Both the position numbers and the translations under genes were made by a program. Of a stretch of 59,478 nt of DNA, positions 37,255 through 45,388 are shown piece after piece. Source of the DNA: Caulobacteraceae bacterium (lineage in GTDB: Bacteria; Pseudomonadota; Alphaproteobacteria; Caulobacterales; Caulobacteraceae); assembly GCA_028290905.1 (NCBI GenBank), contig JAQGIW010000102.1, positions 1-59,478 of the forward strand, read 5' to 3'. Positions within the stretch are counted from its first letter, which is position 1. Every line of letters begins with the position of its first letter. The notes under the pieces are model-generated. The model had not been told where the DNA came from, did no database searches, and saw only the letters and a list, made by a program, of their open reading frames with translations.

Positions 37255-38349
37255 TCAGGTTGTTGCTTGGGCTTTCGCCTTGGCGTTCCCCCACGCAATT
37301 TTCCTGTCCCCTTCGTTCAGCTTCCACATTCGGTCGGCCATCTCCGCTTTCATATTCCGGCTCGACATCAGCATGATCGTAGAAACCTTAACCAGATTGA
37401 ACAGCTTGAAGTATTCCCAATGCTCCACCGGCGCGCCGGCCTCGGCTTCGTAGCGATCGATCAGTTCGGACTCTGTCGGCAACCCCTCGATGTGCTCTCC
37501 CGGCGGCACGTGAGATTTGACCAGCATCACCACCAAAGCAAGGTCAGCCTCGTTGTGACCGAGGTAGGAGAGTTCCCAGTCGAGGGCGGCGAGGAAACGG
37601 CCGTTCTGGAACATCAGATTCGCGATCTGCGCGTCTCCGTGCACGAGCGTCGGAGGTCGCATCCTCGGCTGGTTATCCACCATCCAGCGGTTCAGATCAG
37701 TGAGATACCGTCGCCGGGGATCTCCGGGCTCCCTGACGAGGATGGCTTCCTGAAGCCACCAAGATAGCTCGCGCTCAATGGCGGTCGCTCCCGCCCCGCG
37801 GTCCACCAGGTGCGGCACGTCCTCAGGTCCGATAGCGGCTTTCCGGAGTCTCCCGTGAAAGCCGGCGGCTTCCAACAACATCTCTTTTCGTTCGGCGGGT
37901 GTCACCTCCGCCAGGAGGCCGGCCGAGTACATCATTCGGTTCGACGGAGCGCGTCCGTCTAGTCGATCCATCACGAGAAACGGGTAGCCTATCGCGCCTC
38001 CAGTGGGTTCGCACCAGCGCGGGGTAGGCGCGGGGATTCCGTGGCGCCGTACTGCCGATAGCGTGAAGAATTCCTGGTCGAAGCGCTTTTGCTTGAGGAG
38101 TTGCTCGCCAGGGGCATAGCGCAGGACAAGCCGTTTCAGCCGGCCGCGAGAGGCCACGTCGAAAAGCGCTATGCCATTGCTGCCGCCCGCGTCTTCTATG
38201 TATTGGAGCTCGCCCACCTCTATTGGCCCGGCGCAGTCCATTTTTGACTGCAAGAAGGCCCCCAGCGATTCACGCGCGATTCGCGGTCGGGGCGCCCTGA
38301 CGGCCGCGATTTGCGCCATCGCCTCCTCACGCGTGGTTTCAGCGCCCAT
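37255..38349 (-). CDS. APH-like phosphotransferase (kinase) 2
   Basis: 364-residue APH-fold kinase, paralogue of APH 1. YIEDAGGSNGIALFD, LRYAPGEQLLKQKRFD, catalytic VHGDAQIANLM and ALDWELSYLGHNEADL are shared almost word for word. ATG 38349 is chosen for the AGAGGA five to six bases upstream; the frame extends to 38415 without support. It follows amidohydrolase 2 by 106 bases rather than overlapping it, so the coupling seen in cassette 1 has been lost or never formed. Confidence 0.87.
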   Translation of the reverse strand: MGAETTREEAMAQIAAVRAPRPRIARESLGAFLQSKMDCAGPIEVGELQYIEDAGGSNGIALFDVASRGRLKRLVLRYAPGEQLLKQKRFDQEFFTLSAVRRHGIPAPTPRWCEPTGGAIGYPFLVMDRLDGRAPSNRMMYSAGLLAEVTPAERKEMLLEAAGFHGRLRKAAIGPEDVPHLVDRGAGATAIERELSWWLQEAILVREPGDPRRRYLTDLNRWMVDNQPRMRPPTLVHGDAQIANLMFQNGRFLAALDWELSYLGHNEADLALVVMLVKSHVPPGEHIEGLPTESELIDRYEAEAGAPVEHWEYFKLFNLVKVSTIMLMSSRNMKAEMADRMWKLNEGDRKIAWGNAKAKAQATT

Positions 38350-38455
38350 GCGGTTCCTCTCTAGGAGACTCGTGGATAGTAGCGCGCGGAGCTCTGCGGC
38401 CCCTCGTCTCCGCAACTCACTATGGAATTTGCTTTAGCTTGGCCGCACCCTGCTT

Positions 38456-40189
38456 CTACTCGGCCGCCGCCAACTCCCGCTCACGGACCGGGCCAAGCAG
38501 GCGGCCGGGCGTGGCGCCGGTGCAAATGTTGTCGTGGAAGGTGACTTCACCATTGACCAGGATCCAGTGGACGCCCTTGGCCCGCGCCACCCGCCGCCAA
38601 TCGCCTTCCGGGAGGTCCCGAACGGTTTCATAGGCGGTCGTCGCCACGCCCAACTCCTGAAGATCGTAGATCATGATGTCCGCGGCGTTTCCGACCTTGA
38701 TGACGCCGCGATCTTTCCAACCCAAGGCTTCCGCCGGCACTGCACTCAGCTTATGGTGCATGTGTTCGAGCGTTATCTTTTTTTCATCTCGGACAAGCCA
38801 AGTGATGAGGTCGGTCCCATACTGTCCTCCGCTCCAGAACTTGACGTGAGCGCCGCCGTCGGAAGTTCCCGGCAGGACGCGCGGATGGGCGTTGATCTCG
38901 GTGACATAGTCGACGTTGGGGACATCGCGGTCCGGCCAGACCTCGCAAGACAGGCGCGTCTCCGCACACAGATCCATGAACGCGTCGGTCGCCGGCTGAC
39001 CCAGGGCTCTGCCGATCTCCTCGAAGCTCTTGCCGACGAAGGGCGCTAAGCGGGCGGATCCGGCGGCGTCGACCAACAGCAGTTTGTCGACGTAGCGCGA
39101 TCCGTCTCCATCGGGCCGTCCGAGACGCGCCCTGTAGTCGGGGTCTAGGGCCTTGGCGACGCGGGCGTCGATCGTATCGCCGTCGCCTGGGTGCTGGAAT
39201 TCGTTGAAGATGGGCACGGCCTGCCAGCCGTCGAAGTCCTTCACCACGAACGCCATCGGCATGAAGCGGAAGCAGAGCGCCTGAGAGTAGATCTGGAGTC
39301 CTCGGGCTGCGGTCTCATCGAGCCACTTCAGGATAGCCCGGTGCTGACCTGGCTGCTTGTCGTTCGCCATGATGACGGTGTGGAGCACCGGCCGACCCGA
39401 GATTTCGGCGAGCTTTTCCACCAGCTTCCGGTTCTTGATGTTTTTCGGACTCGTCTCGACAAGAGCCTGAATGACCCCTTCGCCGCGTTCGGCCAGCACT
39501 CGGGCCAAGTTGATGGCTTCTTCTTCATGCATGGCGTCCGTGATCATCGGGCTGCCGTCCACGTCCTTGTGGGAATTGGTTTCCTGAAGATAGGAAAAGC
39601 CAAATCCGAGCGCCCCACAGTCCATCGCCTCGTGAAGAAGCCGACGCATCTCGGCGCGCTCGTCCACGGTAGCCGGGCGAGTTTTGGCCGCCTCGTAGCC
39701 CATCACCCACATCATTAGGGAATTCATCGGCAGAAACGCGCCGAGGTTGATCCCCTTCTTGATCGAGCGAACGGAGGCGATCCATTCGGGATAGGATTCC
39801 CAGTCCCAGGGTAGAGCCGTGCGCATCGCGCCGAGCGGCACCTGCTCGGTGTTTTCCATCATCAGCATGTAACGCTCGCGGTCCGACTTGCGGCACGGCG
39901 AAAAGCCAAACCCACAGTTGCCGACGACCACGCCGGTCACCCCATGCCAACCCGAGTTGGTGCAATAGGGGTCCCAGTAGATCTGGGCGTCGTAGTGAGT
40001 GTGAGGGTTGATGACACCGGGTGCGACGACAAGCCCCCTGGCGTCGATCTCCTGTCGAGACCTCTCCCCGCTCAGATCACCCACACACGCCACCCGTCCG
40101 TTTGTCACACCGACGTCGGTGACCCGCGGCGCGCCACCCGTGCCGTCGACAACCGTTCCTCTCCGGATGATGATGTCGAAATCAGCCAT
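38456..40189 (-). CDS. N-acyl-D-amino-acid deacylase family amidohydrolase 2
   Basis: 577-residue paralogue of amidohydrolase 1, with the same metal-site motifs: NPHTHYDAQ, VGNCGFGFSP, LHTVIM and GTSDGGAHVKF. The main difference is a divergent patch around residues 358-372 (GRPDGDGSRYVDKLLL against VEVEQAPHYAKVPAMKL). ATG 40189 has GGAGG five bases upstream, which decides against the in-frame start at 40201. With APH 2 it forms the second tandem cassette. It is divergent from CrtC/AttH-like protein 1 across a palindrome-rich 183-base region. Confidence 0.87.
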   Translation of the reverse strand: MADFDIIIRRGTVVDGTGGAPRVTDVGVTNGRVACVGDLSGERSRQEIDARGLVVAPGVINPHTHYDAQIYWDPYCTNSGWHGVTGVVVGNCGFGFSPCRKSDRERYMLMMENTEQVPLGAMRTALPWDWESYPEWIASVRSIKKGINLGAFLPMNSLMMWVMGYEAAKTRPATVDERAEMRRLLHEAMDCGALGFGFSYLQETNSHKDVDGSPMITDAMHEEEAINLARVLAERGEGVIQALVETSPKNIKNRKLVEKLAEISGRPVLHTVIMANDKQPGQHRAILKWLDETAARGLQIYSQALCFRFMPMAFVVKDFDGWQAVPIFNEFQHPGDGDTIDARVAKALDPDYRARLGRPDGDGSRYVDKLLLVDAAGSARLAPFVGKSFEEIGRALGQPATDAFMDLCAETRLSCEVWPDRDVPNVDYVTEINAHPRVLPGTSDGGAHVKFWSGGQYGTDLITWLVRDEKKITLEHMHHKLSAVPAEALGWKDRGVIKVGNAADIMIYDLQELGVATTAYETVRDLPEGDWRRVARAKGVHWILVNGEVTFHDNICTGATPGRLLGPVRERELAAAE

Positions 40190-40267
40190 GGCGTCCTCCA
40201 TTCTTTAACCGTCGCGGGGCCGTCGACACGGCGCGGTGTTCCTGCGCGCCCCAAGCGCCACCCCTAT

Positions 40268-40322
40268 CGCAATCTTCTATCAATGTCGAATCGTTGCCAA
40301 AGATTGCGCATCATAATATGAT
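40268..40322. promoter_or_regulatory. Palindromes in the divergent promoter of amidohydrolase 2 and CrtC/AttH-like 1
   Basis: A perfect 9-base inverted repeat cgcaatctt (40268-40276) and aagattgcg (40300-40308) is followed at once by atcat-aat-atgat (40310-40322). Both are good candidates for operator sites of a shared regulator. The octamer agattgcg recurs before CrtC/AttH-like 2 at 43030-43037. Confidence 0.45.
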
Positions 40323-40372
40323 GTTGGTTCCGCAAAAAGTTGCGTCCAATGGTCGACGTTGGGGAGGCGCTC

Positions 40373-41395
40373 GTGAAGAGATACGATGAAAGCTGGGATC
40401 GCCCGCATCGGCCCGGGCCGCAGGATCTCTGGCAGGAGAGCGATTGGCTCACCTTCTACGATCCAATCTCGAGGGTCGGGGGCATCTATCGCATAGGCCA
40501 AGAGCCGAACCGCCGGAAGGGCCAACCGAACCTCTTTGTCTTCGCGCTCGGAGGCCAGCGCTACCTGATGCGTGACCTGGGCGGGCGAGGAGCCGATTGC
40601 GACCTGACGGATGAGGATCGCTGGCAGACCGGCTACCGCGCCGCTGGAAACCGGGTCGATGCCTTAGGTAGTGGCCGGGTGCGATTTCGATGGGACTATC
40701 CCGAAACCGAGGCTGACCTCGAGTTTGGCGATAGTCACTACGAGCCCAGAGATTGGTCCATGACGAACAAGGGGGATGAGATCATCGCCACCCTCAACGC
40801 CGATGGCCACCTGGAATGCGCGGGCCGACTGAGAGGCCGCGTGCGGATCGGCCAATCCGACTATACCGTCGACTGCTTCGCGCACCGAGATCGTTCATGG
40901 GGCTACCGCGAACATTACATGGTCAAGATGAAACGTGCCTTCGGCGCCTGGGGCACCACAGGACCTGATTTCAGCTTCGCCATGATGCGCCTGGAATTGA
41001 AGTCCGGTGAGATACTCACCACCGGATTCGTCAATCGCAACGGCCGTGGTGACGATATCGCAAACGCCCGACTGATCACAACTTTGGACGCCGATTTTCT
41101 CTCGCCGATCGCCGGCGCCGTGCTGCTTACGCTTGAGAATGGCGAAGCTATACGAATAGAGTGCGACATAGCCCAAGCGCACGGGGGTTTTGCGCCCGGT
41201 ACGTCATTCAATTCCGTCGGGACGTTTTCCCACGGCGGCAAAGTGGGATTCTGCGATTACTCCGCCACCGCAAACCCCGGCGGAGGCGATCAGATTGCCT
41301 CTCAGACGGACGCCACCCTTGTCGCCCTGGAGGCCGGCCTTTCACGCAGTGCGGAGCCTTCCTGGACACTGGCCAAGGGCAACGCGACTGGATGA
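40373..41395 (+). CDS. CrtC/AttH-like (DUF7064-type) protein 1
   Basis: 340-residue protein of an uncharacterised family. Shared blocks are SWDRPHRPG, WQESDWLTFYD, GGIYRIGQEPN, LNADGHLECAGRLRGRVRI and the signature AHRDRSWGYREH. The H-x-D-x-x-WG element and beta-rich pattern recall the CrtC/AttH lipocalin-like fold (carotenoid 1,2-hydratase and relatives); I place it in DUF7064/DUF7065 from memory of that motif. The GTG at 40373 is preferred over ATG 40340 because GGGGAGG lies five to six bases upstream and the start then matches the paralogues. No export signal. Role in the island unknown, perhaps hydration or binding of a hydrophobic intermediate. Confidence 0.75.
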   Translation: MKRYDESWDRPHRPGPQDLWQESDWLTFYDPISRVGGIYRIGQEPNRRKGQPNLFVFALGGQRYLMRDLGGRGADCDLTDEDRWQTGYRAAGNRVDALGSGRVRFRWDYPETEADLEFGDSHYEPRDWSMTNKGDEIIATLNADGHLECAGRLRGRVRIGQSDYTVDCFAHRDRSWGYREHYMVKMKRAFGAWGTTGPDFSFAMMRLELKSGEILTTGFVNRNGRGDDIANARLITTLDADFLSPIAGAVLLTLENGEAIRIECDIAQAHGGFAPGTSFNSVGTFSHGGKVGFCDYSATANPGGGDQIASQTDATLVALEAGLSRSAEPSWTLAKGNATG

Positions 41396-41413
41396 TCCGG
41401 AACGTTGGTCCAG

Positions 41414-42733
41414 TCAGGCGACCGTGAACCGGATCGGCAGCCGCTTGGGGCCGCTTACGAAGTTGGTCTGAGCCCACTTGGGCTCGCCATCCAGTGCGAG
41501 ACTCTTGATCCGGGGAAGCAGCTCCTCGAACAGGATACGTGTCTCGAACCGCGCCAGATGCATGCCAAGGCACAGATGCGCGCCGTAGCCGAACGAGACA
41601 TGCTTGTTGGGATTTCGATCCACTCTGAACTCGAAGGGATCCTCGAACACGTCTTCGTCTCTGTTTCCAGACATGTAAGACATCAACAGCCAATCCCCGG
41701 CTTTGATCTGGCGTCCGCGAAGTTCGTAGTCTTCCACGGCAGTACGCATGAAATGCTTCACCGGCGTAACCCAGCGAATAGCCTCCTCGATCAAGGAAGG
41801 AATCAAGCCAAGGTTCGCGTGAGTCTTGGCCAACTGGTCTGGCCGTTCGGCGAGGGCCCATATCGCGCCGGCGGTGGACCCGGATGTCGTGTCGTGTCCC
41901 GCCGTGGCCAAAATCTGATAGTAGGCGTTCGCGTCCGCCAGCTCGATCAGTTTCCCGTCGATCGTCGCATTGGCGATCACACTGGCAACATCATCACGGG
42001 GGTTCGCTCGCCGATCCAGAGTGAGCTGCGTAAAGTAGACATTGAAGTCTTCTATCACCGAGCGGATCACCGCGGCGGCAGCCACGGGGTCGTCCATCGC
42101 CTTCGCCGACCGGCTGAGATCGGGGTCGCGAGCGCCAAACAACTGCTGTGTCAACCTGAGCAGCCGCGGCTCGTCCTCTGGCGGAAGCCCAAGAATCTCC
42201 ATGATGACCTGAATAGGATAGTGTAGCGCCACGTCAGCGTGAAAATCGCAACGGCCGCCACGTGTGAGCATGCGTTCAACATGCGCGCGGGCAATCGTTC
42301 GCACCCGTTCTTCCAACTTCTTGATGTTCGGCGGCATGAACCATGTTTGTGTCAGAGCGCGGTATTTGCGATGATCTTCCCCGTCCAGAGCCACGAGAGA
42401 CTTGCCCGCGCCAGAGGGAGCGGTATTGCCGAGGCGCTCAAGGGCGTCCTGCGTCACAGCGGGGCTCAGTATCAACGGCCGGGCGCCGTTCAGGAAGAGT
42501 GAATCCTGGCGCTCGACCTCGAGGATATCGGCTTGCTTGCTTACCACCCAATAGGGCCGGAAATCCTTTGTGTAGACCTTGCCGACAGGCCGATTTGCGC
42601 GCAGCCACGTGAAGGCGGCATGCACCTCCCGGGGATTGCCGTAGTTCGCGGCATAGCTGATCATATTGCCCACGTCCTCGGGGACGGAATCCGCATCCAG
42701 AGAAGGCGGCGCTTCTGGGTCGATGGCGGACAT
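41414..42733 (-). CDS. Cytochrome P450
   Basis: Soluble bacterial P450 monooxygenase, 439 residues. I-helix AGHDTTS (278-284), K-helix EEAIR (316-320), and haem loop FGYGAHLCLG (381-390) with axial Cys388. It resembles class I P450s acting on terpenoids, steroids or fatty acids and needs a ferredoxin and reductase that are not in the window. ATG 42733 has GGGAGG about eight bases upstream, ahead of the longer frame to 42811. Converges on CrtC/AttH-like 1 (18 bases) and diverges from CrtC/AttH-like 2. Its 3' end has a near-duplicate fragment at 32095-32232. Confidence 0.93.
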   Translation of the reverse strand: MSAIDPEAPPSLDADSVPEDVGNMISYAANYGNPREVHAAFTWLRANRPVGKVYTKDFRPYWVVSKQADILEVERQDSLFLNGARPLILSPAVTQDALERLGNTAPSGAGKSLVALDGEDHRKYRALTQTWFMPPNIKKLEERVRTIARAHVERMLTRGGRCDFHADVALHYPIQVIMEILGLPPEDEPRLLRLTQQLFGARDPDLSRSAKAMDDPVAAAAVIRSVIEDFNVYFTQLTLDRRANPRDDVASVIANATIDGKLIELADANAYYQILATAGHDTTSGSTAGAIWALAERPDQLAKTHANLGLIPSLIEEAIRWVTPVKHFMRTAVEDYELRGRQIKAGDWLLMSYMSGNRDEDVFEDPFEFRVDRNPNKHVSFGYGAHLCLGMHLARFETRILFEELLPRIKSLALDGEPKWAQTNFVSGPKRLPIRFTVA

Positions 42734-43107
42734 ATGGAGACCTCCCAGTGACCCTGGACGCCGTCGAGGTGGCGGTCGCCCGGCCATGGTATGCGTATCG
42801 TAGTCGATCAATCAAGTCGCCTTATCGCGATCATCCCCAGGATTTTGGCCGGGTAGCGTAGTGACGGTGAGGAATGCCTACGCTCGCCGATCCCGCCGCC
42901 AGGCTGGCCTCAGCGCCTGCGATCGCGCGCTCGACGCGGCGACCGGCATGGCCAGGCGGCGGCGCAATGGAGCCGTTCCCTTCACGAGAATTTCGAAAAA
43001 ACTGGTTGATCGCGCGATATTGCGCACTTAGATTGCGGGGATAATTCGCGTTATGGACGGGCCGCGCCTTCAAGGCCGCGTCACCTAGGCAATCCCAGGG
43101 GAGCTGT
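42734..43107. promoter_or_regulatory. 374-base divergent intergenic region between P450 and CrtC/AttH-like 2
   Basis: No gene seen. It includes the perfect palindrome atcgcgcgat (43009-43018) and agattgcg (43030-43037) followed by a -10-like gataat (43040-43045). The latter arrangement parallels the region before CrtC/AttH-like 1, suggesting common control. Confidence 0.4.
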
Positions 43108-44097
43108 ATGAACTACGACCGTAGCTGGGACTGCCCCCACGACCCCAGTTCCGAGCCGGCGTGGCAAGAAAGTGATTGCTACTGGTTCTATGACAATGCC
43201 CTGGGTGTGGGCGGCTTTCACCGCATTGGGCAAACACCAAACACGGGAATGGGACAGGTCGACCTATTTGTCTTCGCCCGCGGCGGCGAGCGGTACCTTT
43301 TGGACCCCGCTACCAAAACCCGCCCGATCGACAAAGGCGACCGGTGGGCGACTGGCCACAGGGTAGACGGCCACGTCGCCGAGTCGCTCGGGGACAAGGT
43401 CCTGAAGTTTGCCTGGAAGGAACCAGGTTGCACCGGCGATCTGGAATTCTACGAGAGCTTTTACGCGCCCCGCAATTGGTCAAAGGACGGCCACTCCGAC
43501 GCGATCATGAGTGACATCAATCCGGATGGTCACCTGGAGTGTTCGGGCCGAATTAGGGGCAAGATTCGCATCGGTGCCCTGATGTACGACATCGACGCCC
43601 TGGCTCACAGGGATCGTTCCTGGGGAGTGCGCGGAAAGAGCGGTGACATTTCCCTCCATCGTTATCGCATGTTCTCGGGCGCCGTGGGACCGGAGCTCAG
43701 CTTTGCCAGCTTCGGCCTCGATTCCCTGCAAATTGGCTTCAAGAGCGCCGGCTTCGTGGTGAGAGACGGTGTCGATGAGGACGTGGTCGACCTGCGTTGC
43801 ATCACGACGTTTGACTACGATGGCATCTCCCCCATCGGGGCCACGGCGGTGCTTACGCTGGTCGGCGGCGAAAAGCTCAAGCTTTCGGTCAGCCCGGTTC
43901 AAGGACGTTTGGGCGTCGGTCCCGGGGTGGGTGTGTCGGATACGATCTGCACGTTCGAATACGCAGGCAAGACAGGTTTTGTCGACCTTGAGCTTTGCAG
44001 CAACCCCGGTCGCGGGACCTACGTACCAAAGCCCTACGACGTATCACTCCTCGCAACTACGTCGGGCCTATCGAAGGTCAATACATACGAGATTTGA
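43108..44097 (+). CDS. CrtC/AttH-like (DUF7064-type) protein 2
   Basis: 329-residue paralogue of protein 1. Blocks SWDCPHDP, WQESDCYWFYD, VGGFHRIGQTPN, NPDGHLECSGRIRGKIRIG and AHRDRSWGVRGK are conserved, and the C-terminal half has TAVLTLVGGEKL, DTICTFEYAGKTGFVDLEL and NPGRGTY. ATG 43108 follows ggggagct. First gene of a tandem pair with paralogue 3 (55-base gap). No signal peptide or known catalytic residues beyond the H-x-D motif. Function unknown. Confidence 0.75.
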   Translation: MNYDRSWDCPHDPSSEPAWQESDCYWFYDNALGVGGFHRIGQTPNTGMGQVDLFVFARGGERYLLDPATKTRPIDKGDRWATGHRVDGHVAESLGDKVLKFAWKEPGCTGDLEFYESFYAPRNWSKDGHSDAIMSDINPDGHLECSGRIRGKIRIGALMYDIDALAHRDRSWGVRGKSGDISLHRYRMFSGAVGPELSFASFGLDSLQIGFKSAGFVVRDGVDEDVVDLRCITTFDYDGISPIGATAVLTLVGGEKLKLSVSPVQGRLGVGPGVGVSDTICTFEYAGKTGFVDLELCSNPGRGTYVPKPYDVSLLATTSGLSKVNTYEI

Positions 44098-44152
44098 CGG
44101 ACGCGACAGGGTTCTCGATGGAACCTAGGTCAAACTAAAGCGGAGATGCCAT

Positions 44153-45126
44153 ATGGCCGGCGGTTCCTCGGCGATGGAAGCTTATGATGTTTCGTGGGAT
44201 CGCCCTCACCGGGCGGATGGCAACGAGCGCTGGCAGGAGAGCGACTGCTACTGGTTCTATGACGCGACGGCCGGTGTCGGTGGTTTTCACCGGATTGGCC
44301 AGCAGCCGAACCGGATGAAGGGACAGGTGTCATTGTTCGTTTTCGCGTTGGACGGGGACCGATACGTCTCGAACAGCGAACTCGACTATGAGCCAGGAGA
44401 GCGGTGGGCCGTCGGTCAGAGAGTGGGTAGCCACACAGCTGTCTCGCTGAAGGACAAGGAAATGCGGTTCACGTGGGATGAGCCGGAGTCGAGTGCAGAT
44501 CTTCACTGGTACGAGAGTTTCCACGAGCCGCGTAACTGGCCTCTCCACGCGCGCTTCTTCATGTCCCACGTCAACTCGGACGGCCATCTCGAATGCGGCG
44601 GTCGTCTGAGGGGAATGGTCCGCATCGGAGCGAGGACCTACCAGATCGACGCCCTCGCCCACCGTGATCGTTCCTGGGGCTACCGGGGCAACGAGACATC
44701 GAACCATCGCTATCGGATGTTCTCCGGGACCGTAGGCCCGGAGTTCAGCGTCGCGAGCTATTCGCTGGATCTCGTGGACGGGGGCCGAAGCTGTGCCGGT
44801 CACGTCATCCGCAACGGCGTGGAAAACGATGTCGTGGACCTGCGATGCCTTACCACGTTCGACGCCGACGGCTTCAGCCCGCTGGGCGCGCCGCGATTCT
44901 CACGCTTGATACTGGAGAGGCCGTCAGGGTCGCCTGCAGGGGCATTCAGGGTCGGGGAGGCATGTTTTCAGACACCATCTGCGAAATTACCGTCGACGGC
45001 AAAACCGGCTTCGTGGACCTGGAGCTGGCCAACAATCCGGGGCGTGGAACTCACATGCCGAGACCCGACGAACTGACGCTGCTTGCAAGCCCGGGCCTGT
45101 CAAAATGCGTGGACTATTCGTACTGA
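44153..45126 (+). pseudogene. CrtC/AttH-like (DUF7064-type) protein 3, frameshifted
   Basis: ATG 44153 (GGAG eight bases upstream) opens MAGGSSAMEAYDVSWDRPHR, then WQESDCYWFYD, VGGFHRIGQQPN, DGHLECGGRLRGMVRIG and AHRDRSWGYRGN. After GFSPLGA the frame is lost. One missing base at 44888-44890 restores AAILTLDTGEAVRV, DTICEITVDGKTGFVDLEL, NNPGRGTHMP and the end SPGLSKCVDYSY at 45126, matching paralogue 2 throughout. The uncorrected frame runs on as unrelated residues to 45076. Either a recent pseudogene or an assembly error in a gcgcgcc tract. Confidence 0.85.
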
Positions 45127-45347
45127 CCGTGCCCGTGACACGGGCGTAGTCGTGCCCAAGTTCCGACCGGTCACCCATCCCGCGACTGACCTGTCGGCGA
45201 TGCTCGCCAATGCCTTTCACGCGAACCCCACGCAACTAACTCTGCCCTGAGCGGGCCATCCCATAATGCGTGTCAGGATGATGATTCTCCTACGTATCAT
45301 TTGACAATTCTCCCTGCCAATGACAAGGAGTGCGTCAGAATAGACAT

Positions 45348-45362
45348 GACGCCCTAAGGGCG
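45348..45362. other. Short hairpin in the TonB-receptor leader
   Basis: acgccc-taa-gggcgt is a perfect 6-base stem 27 bases before the receptor start codon. It could influence translation or be incidental. Confidence 0.3.
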
Positions 45363-45388
45363 TGCGATGAGAGCGGGTAGGGAGGCAA

